DNA of 57,197 nt from Cohnella xylanilytica (GCF_014212175.1 NZ_JACJVR010000075.1:1-57197); one strand, 5' to 3'; numbered from the stretch's first letter, positions 43,470 through 53,402 are shown. A program made the numbers and translations. The notes: a model not told the origin generated them from the sequence alone.

Positions 43470-46400
43470 GTGATTACGGAGGAGCGCACGGAGCAGGAGA
43501 GCGGTGCGGCTAATTCGACGCGAAATCGTTGGGAGATGTCGCGCGCGGGGATATTCAACTTCTGGTATTACGACGATGAAGAACTGACGTTGGAGCAGGG
43601 CAGACTTATGCTGAGAGGAACGAATGGAGCGGGCAAGTCCGTGACGATGCAGAGCTTCGTGCCGCTTGTCCTGGATGGGGACAAACGGCCGAAGAGACTC
43701 GACCCGTTCGGCTCCAGAGACCGGCGAATCGAATATTACCTGCTTGGCGAGGACGACCGGCACAGCGACCGGATCGGATACTTGTGGCTGGAGTTCCATC
43801 ATCCGGTCAAGGATCTGTACAAGACGATCGGCATCGGCCTGCGCGCCAGGAAAGGCGGCTCCGGCGCCGCATTCTGGGGCTTTGTGCTGGAGGACGGCCG
43901 CCGAATCAACCGCGACTTCTGGTTATACGACCGGGAGGTCTGGCTGGAAGGCAAGGGGAAGTTTCCGTATGATCGCAGAGAGCTGCAAGAGCGAATCGGC
44001 GCGGGCGGCGAAGTCGTTCAGGAGCAGCGGGCCTATCAGCAGTTGGTCAACAAGTCGCTCTTCGGATTTTATGATAGCGAGTCTTACGGGGATCTGCTGG
44101 AGCTGCTGATTCAATTGCGCAGCCCGAAGCTGTCCAAGGACTTCAAGCCTTCGGCGATCTACGAGATCTTGACCGATGCCCTCCCTCCGTTGCAGGAGGA
44201 CGAACTGCGCCCGCTGTCCGAAGTGTTGGAAGATATGGACCAGATGGCGGATCGACTGGATGAGTTGAAGCTTCAACGAACCGAATTGGACAAGCTGCAT
44301 CAGGTTTACGATCGTTATAATCGGCTGCTGCTGCTGCAGGCATCCGAACAGATGCTGGATGCCAAAGCGAATCAGGATAAGGCTCAGAAGGAATACGACG
44401 AGGTCCTTCAAGCTCGCGACGAACAAGAGCTGTCGCGGCAGAAGACAGCCGATCGGTTAAAGGCGACGGAAGAAGAACTGGCCGGCATTCAGGCGGACCT
44501 GGACGTGTTGAATCGTCATGACGGGATCGGCAAGCATCAAGAGCTGCAGCGGTTGGAAGAGACGATTCGGGACACGCAGCGTTATGAAGACAATGCTCGG
44601 GCAAGGCTGACGACGGCCACGGCGAGAATCGAACGCTTGAATCGGGAGCAGGAAGAGGCGGTTCGGGAGAGTCGGGAGAGGCTGCAGGCTCAGCATGACG
44701 TGCTTGAAGAGATGGAAGGCATGGCTCGCGACAGCGAATACTACGAGCATGATGTCTATCACCGGAATTGGAGCGGCGGGCCGCCGGAGGACGACAGGTT
44801 CTTGGCGTCTTGGCGCAATGACGCGGGCAAGCACCGGGAGAACTTATCCTCGGCGTTGCAGCTTGGGGAACGGGAGCAGGAGGAAGGGAAGCGGGTCGAA
44901 GCTTACGAGAAGGAGCTCGGGGAGCTTCGGCTCTTGCGGGACCGGGCCGAACGGGACGCCGGCGAGAAGGAACGGGCTTATGAACGGCAGGTGTCGGCTC
45001 ACAAGGAGCGGATCGTGTCGTGGAAAAGCCGCTTGAACCGCATTGCCGTTCAAGACGAGGAATTGGCTCGCATGCTTCGAGCGCTATCGGAGATGACAGT
45101 GAGTCGGCGGGATTACGGCCCTGTACGCGCCGTGGCCGGTCAGGCGGCCGATCGCGCCAGAAGAGAGCTGACCGAACGCGGCCTGCGGCTGGAAGCGGAT
45201 CGGCAGGCTGTTAGGGTCCGAAAACTTCAGCTGGAAGAAGAGCTTCAAGGATGGAAGCTGAGCCGCGAGCCGGAGCCGATTCGCTCGGAACGCAGAGCCA
45301 AGGAACGGGCCTCGCGGACGGAGCTTCAAGGGGCGCCGTTGTACGCCGTATGCGAGTTCAAGAGTCATGTCGGCGACAAGCAGCGCGGGCTGCTGGAGGC
45401 GGCGATCGCCGCGAGCGGACTGCTTGACGCCTGGATCGCTCCCGACGGGTCTGCTTCCTTGATGTCGGCAGATGGAGAAGAAGTGTGGGCCGTCCCTCAA
45501 CCGATCGAATTCGGTTACACCTTGGCCGATTATTTGCAACCGTCGCCATCTCCGGAGAGCGGATTGTCCGCAGAGACGATCGACGCTTTGCTGCGCTCGT
45601 TTGCTTGGACGGACAAGGGCGAACAATCTCTTGCCGCGCCGGCGGCATGGGGCGGCGGCGATTCGAATGCCGCCGCAGTAGGCTTCGGTCATTTTAAGCT
45701 CGGTCCATTGATCGGCCAGCTCGCGGATGCGCCGCCCGCCCAATATATCGGCAAGGAAGCTCGCCGGAATTACAAGCTGGCGCAGATCGACCGTCTGGAA
45801 GCCGAGATTGCGGACCTGGAGCGGGAGCTTCTCAGGCTGGCGGCGCTTCAGTCGGAAGTGGAGGAGCAAGAGAGGGCGCTGGATGAGGAGCTTGCCGCTT
45901 TGCCCGACGATGCGGAGCTCCAGGAGAAGCTGGACGAATGGGCTTCGGAGCTGTCCAGGCTGAATGTGCTTCTGGAGCAGGAGAAGAAGATGTCCGAGCG
46001 GCTTCGGCAGATGACCGCGGAATGGCAAGAGCTTCGAACGCAATTCGCCATGCGGGTATCGGGATGGTCGCGGCTGAAGCGGCTGAACGATCTTCGGGAA
46101 GCCATCGAGACGATGCGCTCATATTCGCAGAGCATTACGGAGCTGTGGTCGGAGTGGAAGCAGTATTGGCAGTCCGTAACGTCCCGCGACAGAATCGCGG
46201 CGGAGCTGGCCGAGCAGGAGGCTTCGGCGGAGAACGAACAAGAGCTTCTGGATGAGCTCTCCCATAAGCGGCAGCAGGCCAAAGTGCAGGCCGATAGCCT
46301 GCGCAAGTGGATGAGGGAGCAGGGCATAGACAATCTGTACGAACAATTGGCCGAACTGGAGAAGCGCAAGCGGTCGCTGGCCGAACGGCGCAAGAGCGAA

Positions 46401-47615
46401 GACCGGCAAGTTCGCGAGATCGAACAGGCATTGGCTGCCCTGGGCGAGCGGCTGCTCTCGAGGGAACAACGGCTTGAGGCGGAGAAGGAGGCGGTCGAAC
46501 GGGTCTATGGCCGTTGGCAGATCGAGCTTGAATTAGGGCTTGTGCCGGAATGGCCGGCCGGAGCCGCGAAGGTAGAGATGGCGGAAGCCTTCAAGCTGTG
46601 CCGGGAGATTCGCTCGTCGCTGCAAGCGATGTCGGGCCGAAGCGTCTCCAGCGCTACGACCAGCTTGCACGATCAGTTCCATGCCGTGAAGCATCTGCTG
46701 CTCGATTACTCGCTCGAGATGGTAGAGACGCCCGAATCCGGCAGGCTGCAAGTGTTCTCCATGCAAGACCGTTCTCGGCCAAGGACGCCTGCGATGCTGC
46801 TGGCCGAGGTGGAGTCGTTCATCGAAGAACAGAACGGTTTGCTCGGCGAGAAGGACCGGGAATTATATGAAGAGATTATTTTGCGCAGCGTAGGGAAGGC
46901 CATTCGTCAGCGTATTTATCGCGCTACGCATTGGATCAAGGAGATCAATAAGCTGATGGGGCAGCGGAATACGTCCAACGCTTTCCGCCTTCAGCTCGAT
47001 TGGGTGCCGAAGCCGGCGCAGTCGGAGCAGGAGTTGAACGCGGAGAAGCTCGTCGACTTGTTAATGAAGGACGCCAGACTGCTGCATCAGACCGAGATCG
47101 ACCAGATGAGCCAGCACTTCCGTTCCCGGGTCGGATGGGCGAAGCAGGCCGCTCAGGAGGAGAGGGAATCGCTCCGCAAGCAAATATACGAGCTGCTGGA
47201 TTACCGCACGTGGTTCCAATTCGAGCTTCGTTATCAGAAAGGGGAAGCCGTAGGCTACAAACCGCTAACCGACGCCAGATTCAATACGTTCAGCGGCGGC
47301 GAGAAGGCGATGAGCATGTACATTCCCTTGTTCGCGGCTACCTCTTCCCGATATGCGGACGCGGCTCCCGATGCGCCGCGAATTATCTCCCTGGACGAGG
47401 CGTTCGCCGGCGTAGACGATGAGAACATCCGCGATTTGTTCGAGCTGCTGACGGAGATGAACTTCGACTATATGATGACCTCCCAAGCTTTGTGGGGGTG
47501 CTACGATACGGTTCCGCGCCTTGCGATTGTGGAGATTTATCGACCGAAGGATGCCGATTACGTCACGCTGTTCCGCTACCGGTGGAACGGGACCAAGCGG
47601 GAATTGATCGAATGA
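43470..47615 (+). CDS. jetC: Wadjet type II protein JetC (SMC/MukB-like ATPase)
   Basis: Encodes 1381 residues, the motor of the complex. Walker A GTNGAGKS at 50-57 opens the head domain; long coiled coils span about 270-620 and 760-1200; a hinge-like region lies near 620-760 (YAVCEFKSHVGDKQRGLLEAA begins it); the signature FSGGEKAM is near 1274 and Walker B IISLDEAFAGVD near 1305. This is the TIGR02680 layout. The GTG at 43470 follows GGAGGGG by 7 nt; in-frame codons upstream lie inside jetB. The stop overlaps jetD by 4 bp. Confidence 0.92.
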   Translation: MITEERTEQESGAANSTRNRWEMSRAGIFNFWYYDDEELTLEQGRLMLRGTNGAGKSVTMQSFVPLVLDGDKRPKRLDPFGSRDRRIEYYLLGEDDRHSDRIGYLWLEFHHPVKDLYKTIGIGLRARKGGSGAAFWGFVLEDGRRINRDFWLYDREVWLEGKGKFPYDRRELQERIGAGGEVVQEQRAYQQLVNKSLFGFYDSESYGDLLELLIQLRSPKLSKDFKPSAIYEILTDALPPLQEDELRPLSEVLEDMDQMADRLDELKLQRTELDKLHQVYDRYNRLLLLQASEQMLDAKANQDKAQKEYDEVLQARDEQELSRQKTADRLKATEEELAGIQADLDVLNRHDGIGKHQELQRLEETIRDTQRYEDNARARLTTATARIERLNREQEEAVRESRERLQAQHDVLEEMEGMARDSEYYEHDVYHRNWSGGPPEDDRFLASWRNDAGKHRENLSSALQLGEREQEEGKRVEAYEKELGELRLLRDRAERDAGEKERAYERQVSAHKERIVSWKSRLNRIAVQDEELARMLRALSEMTVSRRDYGPVRAVAGQAADRARRELTERGLRLEADRQAVRVRKLQLEEELQGWKLSREPEPIRSERRAKERASRTELQGAPLYAVCEFKSHVGDKQRGLLEAAIAASGLLDAWIAPDGSASLMSADGEEVWAVPQPIEFGYTLADYLQPSPSPESGLSAETIDALLRSFAWTDKGEQSLAAPAAWGGGDSNAAAVGFGHFKLGPLIGQLADAPPAQYIGKEARRNYKLAQIDRLEAEIADLERELLRLAALQSEVEEQERALDEELAALPDDAELQEKLDEWASELSRLNVLLEQEKKMSERLRQMTAEWQELRTQFAMRVSGWSRLKRLNDLREAIETMRSYSQSITELWSEWKQYWQSVTSRDRIAAELAEQEASAENEQELLDELSHKRQQAKVQADSLRKWMREQGIDNLYEQLAELEKRKRSLAERRKSEDRQVREIEQALAALGERLLSREQRLEAEKEAVERVYGRWQIELELGLVPEWPAGAAKVEMAEAFKLCREIRSSLQAMSGRSVSSATTSLHDQFHAVKHLLLDYSLEMVETPESGRLQVFSMQDRSRPRTPAMLLAEVESFIEEQNGLLGEKDRELYEEIILRSVGKAIRQRIYRATHWIKEINKLMGQRNTSNAFRLQLDWVPKPAQSEQELNAEKLVDLLMKDARLLHQTEIDQMSQHFRSRVGWAKQAAQEERESLRKQIYELLDYRTWFQFELRYQKGEAVGYKPLTDARFNTFSGGEKAMSMYIPLFAATSSRYADAAPDAPRIISLDEAFAGVDDENIRDLFELLTEMNFDYMMTSQALWGCYDTVPRLAIVEIYRPKDADYVTLFRYRWNGTKRELIE

Positions 47616-49018
47616 TCGGAAGGGACGAGCGGAATTCGAACGGCGGCGACGACAGCAAATCTTATTTCGAGCAACCGGGCTTGCGGCGATTGGTCGAGGA
47701 AGTGCGCAGCAAGTTCGATTCGAGGGGAGCGTCCGGCAATGTGACGTTGGAGGCGCTGTCCGGCGAAGAGAGCGAGGCGTTGTCCAGTCTGCTGGAGCGT
47801 TATTATCCGCCGGGCCGGCGTGCGACGATCTCGTTGCGCCGCTTGGAGAGTCGGCTTCTTGAGAGCGCGTTCGGCTGCACGATCCGCGAGATGCTGGAGA
47901 ACTTGGACGGTCGTACCGTTACGATCCGTTCCGAACGCAAGAGAGAGAAGGCCGAGGCATGGATTCGGCTCTTGCGAGACGCATCTGCCGCCGCAGGATT
48001 ACAGGAGGGCGGGGATGATTATGCCCCTATTCGGCAATGGCTGAAGGGGGTGGAGTCGGGAGTTGCGGCTGGCAGCCGTACATTAGGGCGGATGGCGGAT
48101 GCCGACCCGGTTATGGCCGAGCGGCAGCTTGCCGTTTGCATCGAGATTGTCATGCAGCTGTGGGATCGGCAGCGCGTTCTCGAGCGCGAGCGCTGCATGA
48201 TCCGGCTGCCCATTCTGGCCGCTTCCGCAACCGGCAACGCCCATGCGCTGGATTGGCAAGAGCCGCTAGGCAGGTTGCTCGTCTTCGCCATTCAGGAAGT
48301 ATGGGGGCAGAGGACGGAAGGGGACAAAGGCTCTGGCGTCGCTGACGGCGAAGGCGGAGAAGCGCCGGCGGATGAGTCGGCGTTACCCGGAGGCGCTCTG
48401 CTTCGAAGAGAGCTGTATCGAACGGCGGGCATCGCGGATGACGATATGAGCTCCCAGGTTCTCTTCTACGCTCCGTTATGGACGCAGGATCGGGAGGAGA
48501 GGCTGCTCACGCTCCGGCAAGTTGAGCGTATGGACGAAGTGCCGAAGCCTTCGGTGATCTGGGCGGTGGAGAACCCCTCTTTATTCGGCTATTTACTGGA
48601 CCGGGGGCTAAGCGAAGAGACGTTAGGCGACGCTATGCTGGTATGCGTGAACGGCTATCCGAGCTCTGCAACGCTTCGGTGGCTTGACCGATGCATGCTG
48701 GATGGCGAAGGCCGCAGCCCGGAGCTGCGCTACGCTGGCGATCTGGACGTTCAAGGCCTGGAGATTACGCTATTCCTGCAGCAACGCTACGGAGATCGAT
48801 TCCGGGCCTGGCGCATGTCGGCAAGCGACTACGAACGAGGAGCAGGGAAGGGGCTGCCTCTCGCGTCCGCGGAGAAGCGGCGATTGGAGCAAATGAGCCT
48901 CCCATGGGAGGAGACTCTCATTCCCGTTATGCTCGCGAGAGGGGTTAAGCTGCATCAGGAAGTCCTCGCGGAGTCGTTATGGATGGATTTGACGGGCAAC
49001 GCAAATAGGATGGAGTAG
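47612..49018 (+). CDS. jetD: Wadjet type II nuclease JetD (TOPRIM)
   Basis: Encodes 468 residues. The C-terminal TOPRIM domain shows Glu320 in IWAVENPSLF and the DxD pair Asp377/Asp379 in YAGDLDVQGLEI, so metal-dependent cleavage is expected to be intact. This matches TIGR02679 (DUF2399 C-terminus). JetD cuts DNA that the JetABC motor has bent into a small loop, which selects against plasmids. The ATG overlaps the jetC stop (ATGA); the frame is open upstream inside jetC. A structured repeat and a terminator lie downstream. Confidence 0.9.
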   Translation: MIGRDERNSNGGDDSKSYFEQPGLRRLVEEVRSKFDSRGASGNVTLEALSGEESEALSSLLERYYPPGRRATISLRRLESRLLESAFGCTIREMLENLDGRTVTIRSERKREKAEAWIRLLRDASAAAGLQEGGDDYAPIRQWLKGVESGVAAGSRTLGRMADADPVMAERQLAVCIEIVMQLWDRQRVLERERCMIRLPILAASATGNAHALDWQEPLGRLLVFAIQEVWGQRTEGDKGSGVADGEGGEAPADESALPGGALLRRELYRTAGIADDDMSSQVLFYAPLWTQDREERLLTLRQVERMDEVPKPSVIWAVENPSLFGYLLDRGLSEETLGDAMLVCVNGYPSSATLRWLDRCMLDGEGRSPELRYAGDLDVQGLEITLFLQQRYGDRFRAWRMSASDYERGAGKGLPLASAEKRRLEQMSLPWEETLIPVMLARGVKLHQEVLAESLWMDLTGNANRME

Positions 49019-49062
49019 CGATTATGCTGTGCCTGGTGCCCGTTTCGATTGGAGGGAGGCGG

Positions 49063-49248
49063 CTAACGAATCGAGGAGACGCTATTTCGCCAAAAATCGT
49101 GGATTTTCGAATCTAACGAATCGTATAGACGCTATTTCGTGCCGGAAGCTCGTTTTTCCCCCGATTGGACCTAAATAAGATCGCTGGAGTTCGTTAGAGT
49201 TTTCAAAATGGGCTTTTGACGCTAAATAGCGTCGTCTGAGTTCGTTAG
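49063..49248. repeat. Dyad-symmetric structured repeat element, copy B
   Basis: The 27-nt motif occurs at 49063-49089 and 49113-49139 (forward) and 49171-49197 and 49222-49248 (reverse), with starts 50, 58 and 51 bp apart, as in copy A (51, 58, 51). Spacer hairpins: AAAATC/GATTTT (49093-49098 with 49102-49107) and CAAAA/TTTTG (49204-49208 with 49214-49218). Spacer sequences differ from copy A while the pairing is kept. It lies between jetD and its likely terminator. Confidence 0.85.
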
Positions 49249-49360
49249 AGAACGGGGCCTATGATCCGGAACATTATGATCCGATTCCGATGGCAACCAT
49301 GAACGAGACTTCCCTGTCACCCTATCCCAAGAAGCCTGTTAGCGAAAGGGTCTTTCGTAG

Positions 49361-49387
49361 AAAAAATGCCGCAATGCGGCATTTTTC
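49361..49387. terminator. Terminator downstream of the Wadjet operon
   Basis: AAAAATGCCGC / GCGGCATTTTT stem with a 3-nt loop; it works on either strand. Confidence 0.85.
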
Positions 49388-49572
49388 TGTTCGGATACCT
49401 TGAAGCCGCTCTGCGGGATCCATTAGATGATCGCTTGCGCTTCTCCCGCAAATTCCTGCGCGGCAAGGGCGCGTATCGTGCGCGGAGACGCCTCAGATGT
49501 GCGGGTTGGCAGAGCCGGCTTCCTCTTACAATGGGTCTATCCACCCACGGGGAAGAAAAGGGGATCGACTCT

Positions 49573-51057
49573 ATGTCTCGCGCAACGACAGGTACAACCG
49601 CATCCACGTCCGTATCGGCAGCGACATCCGCAAAGGCCTCTACAACCACGTCTGCATCCGTATCGACATCCGTAACAGCCTCTACAACCATGTATGCATC
49701 TGCAGCGACATCCGTAACGTCCTCTACAACCACGTCTGCATCTGCAGCGACTTCCACAGCCGCCTCTACAGCCGCTCCTACAACCGAGTCCAAAGCCACA
49801 TCCGCATCCGCACCCGGTCCGGACCGGCAAGGCTTCTGGTCCAATCGCTTCATCCGATCCATTCTGCTGTCCGCCGTGTTCCTGCAGCTCGGCATCTGGG
49901 TGCGGAACTTCGCCATCCTGCTGTTCGTCACGGAGCAGACGGACAAGGATCCGGTCGCGCTCTCGTTCATCTCCGTCGCGGAGTTCGCGCCGATCTTCGT
50001 CTTCTCGTTCATCGGAGGCGCGTTCGCCGACCGGTGGCGGCCGAAGCGGACGATGGTGCTCTGCGACGTGCTGAGCGCGGCGTCCGTGTTCGCGGTGCTG
50101 CTGACTCTCGTCTACGGAGGATGGCAGGCCATCTTCTTCGCCACGCTCGTCTCTTCGATTCTCTCCCAGTTCTCGCAGCCGGCCGGGATGAAGCTGTTCA
50201 AGCTCCACGTCCCGGAAGAGCAAATTCCGATGGGAATGTCGATGTACCAGACGATCCAGGCCGTGTTCATGATTTTGGGTCCGATGCTGGGCACGCTCGT
50301 ATACTTCCGCCTCGGCATTCAAGCCGCGGTCGTGCTGATGGGCGTCTGCTTCCTGCTCTCCGCCGCCGTGCTGACGACGCTGCCGAGGGACCAAGTGATC
50401 CGCAAGACCGGACCATCCGCTAGGATCGGCGAGGACATCCGGTCGGGCCTGCGTTATGTGAAGGGCAACAAGATTTTCGTCTATATGGGGAGCTTCTTCC
50501 TGGCCGCAGGGCTGGCGCTCGGCCTCATCAACCCGCTTGGAGTGTACGTGGTGACCGAGCACTTGAAGCGGGCGGAGGATTCCTTGCAGTGGCTGACGGC
50601 CGCGAATGGAGCGGGCATGATTCTCGGCGGCATGCTCGTCATGGGGCTGTCCAAGCGCGTCTCCCCCCGGGTGATGCTGCTGATCGGGTTCGTCGGCAAT
50701 GCCGCCGCGGTGGCGGTCGTCGGATCCACGGGCTCGATGGGCGTTGCGCTGGCGGCGCAGTTCGTCTCCGGCCTCATGGTGCCGTTCATCCACATCTCCT
50801 GCCAGACGCTGGTGATGAGCCACGCGGAGGAAGCGTTCGTCGGCCGGGTTAGCGGCATTCTGAACCCGCTCTTCACGGGAGGGATGGTGCTGACGATGAG
50901 CCTGTCCGGCGTGCTCAAAACGAATCTTCCCCTCGCCGCGCTCTTCGGAGCGGCAGCCGTTCTCTTCCTGCTCGGAGCGGTCGGCGTCCTGCCGCTGCTG
51001 CGCCATAAGGAGCCTGCCCGCACGGCACCCGCCGCCGCCGGACTTCGCCATCATTGA
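49573..51057 (+). CDS. MFS transporter with repetitive Ser/Thr/Ala N-terminal tail
   Basis: Encodes 494 residues. Residues 1-85 are a low-complexity Ser/Thr/Ala tail containing four 14-residue repeats (DNA 49612-49779). The rest is a 12-helix major-facilitator protein of the MFS_3/enterobactin-exporter type: FADRWRPKRTM is the loop 2-3 motif, and a related loop is LSKRVSPRVM. It would export a drug or metabolite by proton exchange. The ATG at 49573 follows AAAGGGG by 9 nt; the frame is open to 49366 with an ATG at 49531. The tail is cytosolic and has no known role. Confidence 0.88.
   Translation: MSRATTGTTASTSVSAATSAKASTTTSASVSTSVTASTTMYASAATSVTSSTTTSASAATSTAASTAAPTTESKATSASAPGPDRQGFWSNRFIRSILLSAVFLQLGIWVRNFAILLFVTEQTDKDPVALSFISVAEFAPIFVFSFIGGAFADRWRPKRTMVLCDVLSAASVFAVLLTLVYGGWQAIFFATLVSSILSQFSQPAGMKLFKLHVPEEQIPMGMSMYQTIQAVFMILGPMLGTLVYFRLGIQAAVVLMGVCFLLSAAVLTTLPRDQVIRKTGPSARIGEDIRSGLRYVKGNKIFVYMGSFFLAAGLALGLINPLGVYVVTEHLKRAEDSLQWLTAANGAGMILGGMLVMGLSKRVSPRVMLLIGFVGNAAAVAVVGSTGSMGVALAAQFVSGLMVPFIHISCQTLVMSHAEEAFVGRVSGILNPLFTGGMVLTMSLSGVLKTNLPLAALFGAAAVLFLLGAVGVLPLLRHKEPARTAPAAAGLRHH
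49612..49779 (+). repeat. Four 42-bp tandem repeats within the MFS gene
   Basis: Units at 49612-49653, 49654-49695, 49696-49737 and 49738-49779, each 42 bp (14 codons), so copy-number change keeps the frame. Units 2-4 begin GCATC; similarity falls at the 3' end. Confidence 0.85.
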
Positions 51058-51089
51058 CCGATCCGAGAGGCGACGCCACTCGGAAGGAG

Positions 51090-51127
51090 GAACCCCGGCA
51101 TTTTTTGCGGGGTTCTTCTTCTTTTTT
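51090..51127 (+). terminator. Terminator of the MFS gene
   Basis: GAACCCCG / CGGGGTTC stem with a 10-nt loop, then a T-rich run. Confidence 0.8.
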
Positions 51128-51153
51128 GCGCGATGGAGGTCTGGGATGTCCGC

Positions 51154-51159
51154 TATAAT
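51154..51159 (+). promoter_or_regulatory. Candidate -10 box for the PAS kinase operon
   Basis: Perfect TATAAT, 26 bp before the AAAGGAG site; no clear -35. Confidence 0.35.
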
Positions 51160-51200
51160 GGTAGGCAGAAGCTTCAACCGACATAAAGGAGATGCGACGC

Positions 51201-53402
51201 ATGACGCGATTCGATATCGACAAAAACGAGATCTACCGGATCGTCGCCGAGAACTCGCTGGATACGATCGTTCTGGTCGACGGCGACGCGGTCGTCCGTT
51301 ACGTCTCTCCGTCCATAGCAACGTTATCCGGCTACACGGTCGAACAATACGAGGGCACGGACGCGTTCGCCATGCTCATGCCGGAGGACCGGGAGCGAAT
51401 CCGCGAACGGTTCGCCCAGGTCGTCGAGACGCGGAGTCCCGTGGACGTCGACTATCGGTTCCTTCACGCCGACGGCCGCATGGTCCACGTGGAGACGAGA
51501 GTGAAGCCCGTCCTCGACGCGGACGGCCTCGTTCAATCCGTCGTCGCCGTCGTCCGGGACGTCACCGACCGCAAGCAAGCCGAGCAGCTGCTCGAGAACA
51601 TCCTGGACAACGTGAACGCTTCCGTATGGTCGATCGACAAGGATTTTAAGCAATATCAATATCACATCGGCAACACCGAGAAGGTGTGCGGCATTCCGAA
51701 GCGGGAGATTCTCGACCGGCCGATCCGGATTCACGACCACATCCATCCGGAGGACAACGTGTCGCTCATGGGCGAAGTGAAGGATCTACTGGACAGCGGC
51801 GTGCCGGTGCGGAAGGAGTTCCGCTGGATTCACGTTCCGAACGAGACGTTGTGGGGGCAGATGATCATCCACCCCTACCGGGACGGGACGGGGGAGATTC
51901 GCAGGCTCGACGGCATCATGCTGGACATCACGGAGAAAAAGCGGGCGGAGCTGGCTCTCGAAGAGAGCGAGCAACGGTACAAGTCGCTGTTCGAGCATAA
52001 CCTGGACAGCGTTTTCTCCATCGAGCTGACCGGTCTGCACTTCGTCAACGCCAACCGGGCGTTCGAGGAGACGACGGGCATCCGGCTCGACCGGCTGACC
52101 GACCGCTGCTTCATCGGGCTTATTCACGACGAGGATCATCCGGAAGTTTTCCAGGCGTTGATGGAAGTCATGCAGCGGCAGGAGCCGCGCGATATCGAGT
52201 GCCGGCTGGCCCGGATGGACCGAGGCGAGCGGATCGTCAGCATCACCTTCGTTCCGATTCTGCTCGGAGGCAGCCTGACCGGCATCCACGGCATCCTGAA
52301 GGATATCACGAAGCGCAAGCAGGAGGAACAGGAGCTCATCCGGAGCGAGGAGCGGTCGAAGGCGCTGCAATTGAGCTTGAACCGGCTGTCGAACGACCTG
52401 GCGAACGTCATGAAGGTGTCGGAGCTGGAGGAGCGGCTGATCGGGGAGATCCGAAGCGTGCTGCCGGCTTCCGGCGTCTCGATCGAGGAAGAGGCGGAGG
52501 AAGCGTCCGCGGGCGGCGATGAGGAGACGGGAGAGATCCGGGTCCGCGTCCGAATCGGCGAGAAGCCGCAGCCGGCGCGCCTGAACCTTCGGCTGGAGCG
52601 CCCGCTCGTCAAGATGGAGGAGGAATGGCTGGAGACGGCCGTGCATTATGTGAAAATCCTGTACGACAACCTTCACCGGACGGAGGATCTGATGAAGCGG
52701 CTGGAGCACCTGGTCGGGACGAGCGAGACGCCGAGGTGGATGCTGCGGCTGTTGTTCCGGCTGTCGGAGAAGGAGCGGGCCGCCCTCTCGAGCGACCTGC
52801 ACGATTCGGTGCTGCAGGACCTCATCATCTGGTACCGGAAGCTGGAGTCGCTCCGCTCCGCGGGCTCCTCGTTCGGAGAGGAGACGCGGGAGGAGCTCGT
52901 TCGGATCGAGAACGGGCTGCTCGACGCGATTCACCAGATTCGCATCACTTGCAACGAGCTTCGTCCTCCTTTTCTGCTGAAGATGGGGTTGGTGGAGTCG
53001 CTGAGAAGTCTGTTCGAGTATGCTCGCATGTTCGCCAACTACGAGATCGAATTCCGGGCGGGGGAGCTGGACGCGTCCCTGAACGAGGACCAAATTCTCG
53101 GCCTCTACCGGATCGTGCAGGAGCTGCTGAACAACGCGACGAAGCACTCGCGGGCGAGCCGCGTCGTCATCTCGCTCGAGGACGAAGGGGACCGGATCGG
53201 CTTCCGCTACGAAGACGACGGAGTCGGAGTCGACTTGGCCGGGCTCGGAGGCTCCTACTCGCATATGGGGATCTCGGGCATTGAGAAGAGGGTGCTGAGC
53301 CTGGAAGGGGAGGTGGACGTCCAGTCCGCCCCGGGCCGGGGCTTCCGGGTGGCCATCGAGGTGCCCAAGCAGACCATGGAGAAGGGGGCGCTGGCGCTAT
53401 GA
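51201..53402 (+). CDS. Soluble PAS-domain sensor histidine kinase (NarL/ComP class)
   Basis: Encodes 733 residues with no membrane segment. Three PAS domains (about 8-120, 130-250 and 260-380) sense a cytosolic signal. A short linker, then HisKA_3 with phosphoacceptor His534 in SSDLHDSVLQDL, and HATPase with N-box ELLNNATKHS and G1 box DDGVGVDL. The ATG at 51201 is chosen because AAAGGAG is 9 nt away; another ATG at 51192 abuts it. It overlaps the response regulator gene by 4 bp (ATGA), so the two are certainly a pair. Confidence 0.93.
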   Translation: MTRFDIDKNEIYRIVAENSLDTIVLVDGDAVVRYVSPSIATLSGYTVEQYEGTDAFAMLMPEDRERIRERFAQVVETRSPVDVDYRFLHADGRMVHVETRVKPVLDADGLVQSVVAVVRDVTDRKQAEQLLENILDNVNASVWSIDKDFKQYQYHIGNTEKVCGIPKREILDRPIRIHDHIHPEDNVSLMGEVKDLLDSGVPVRKEFRWIHVPNETLWGQMIIHPYRDGTGEIRRLDGIMLDITEKKRAELALEESEQRYKSLFEHNLDSVFSIELTGLHFVNANRAFEETTGIRLDRLTDRCFIGLIHDEDHPEVFQALMEVMQRQEPRDIECRLARMDRGERIVSITFVPILLGGSLTGIHGILKDITKRKQEEQELIRSEERSKALQLSLNRLSNDLANVMKVSELEERLIGEIRSVLPASGVSIEEEAEEASAGGDEETGEIRVRVRIGEKPQPARLNLRLERPLVKMEEEWLETAVHYVKILYDNLHRTEDLMKRLEHLVGTSETPRWMLRLLFRLSEKERAALSSDLHDSVLQDLIIWYRKLESLRSAGSSFGEETREELVRIENGLLDAIHQIRITCNELRPPFLLKMGLVESLRSLFEYARMFANYEIEFRAGELDASLNEDQILGLYRIVQELLNNATKHSRASRVVISLEDEGDRIGFRYEDDGVGVDLAGLGGSYSHMGISGIEKRVLSLEGEVDVQSAPGRGFRVAIEVPKQTMEKGALAL

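Noticed and set aside
49612..49779. CRISPR-like array
   Set aside because: The 42-bp units are contiguous with no spacers and are read in frame as protein.
49537..51321. A 594-codon minus-strand frame over the MFS gene with a Cys/Gly-rich end
   Set aside because: The Cys-rich tail is the reverse reading of the 42-bp repeats; it is antisense to a clear MFS protein and its terminator.
51786..53264. A 492-codon minus-strand frame over the PAS kinase gene
   Set aside because: Antisense shadow; sense frame has kinase motifs in order.
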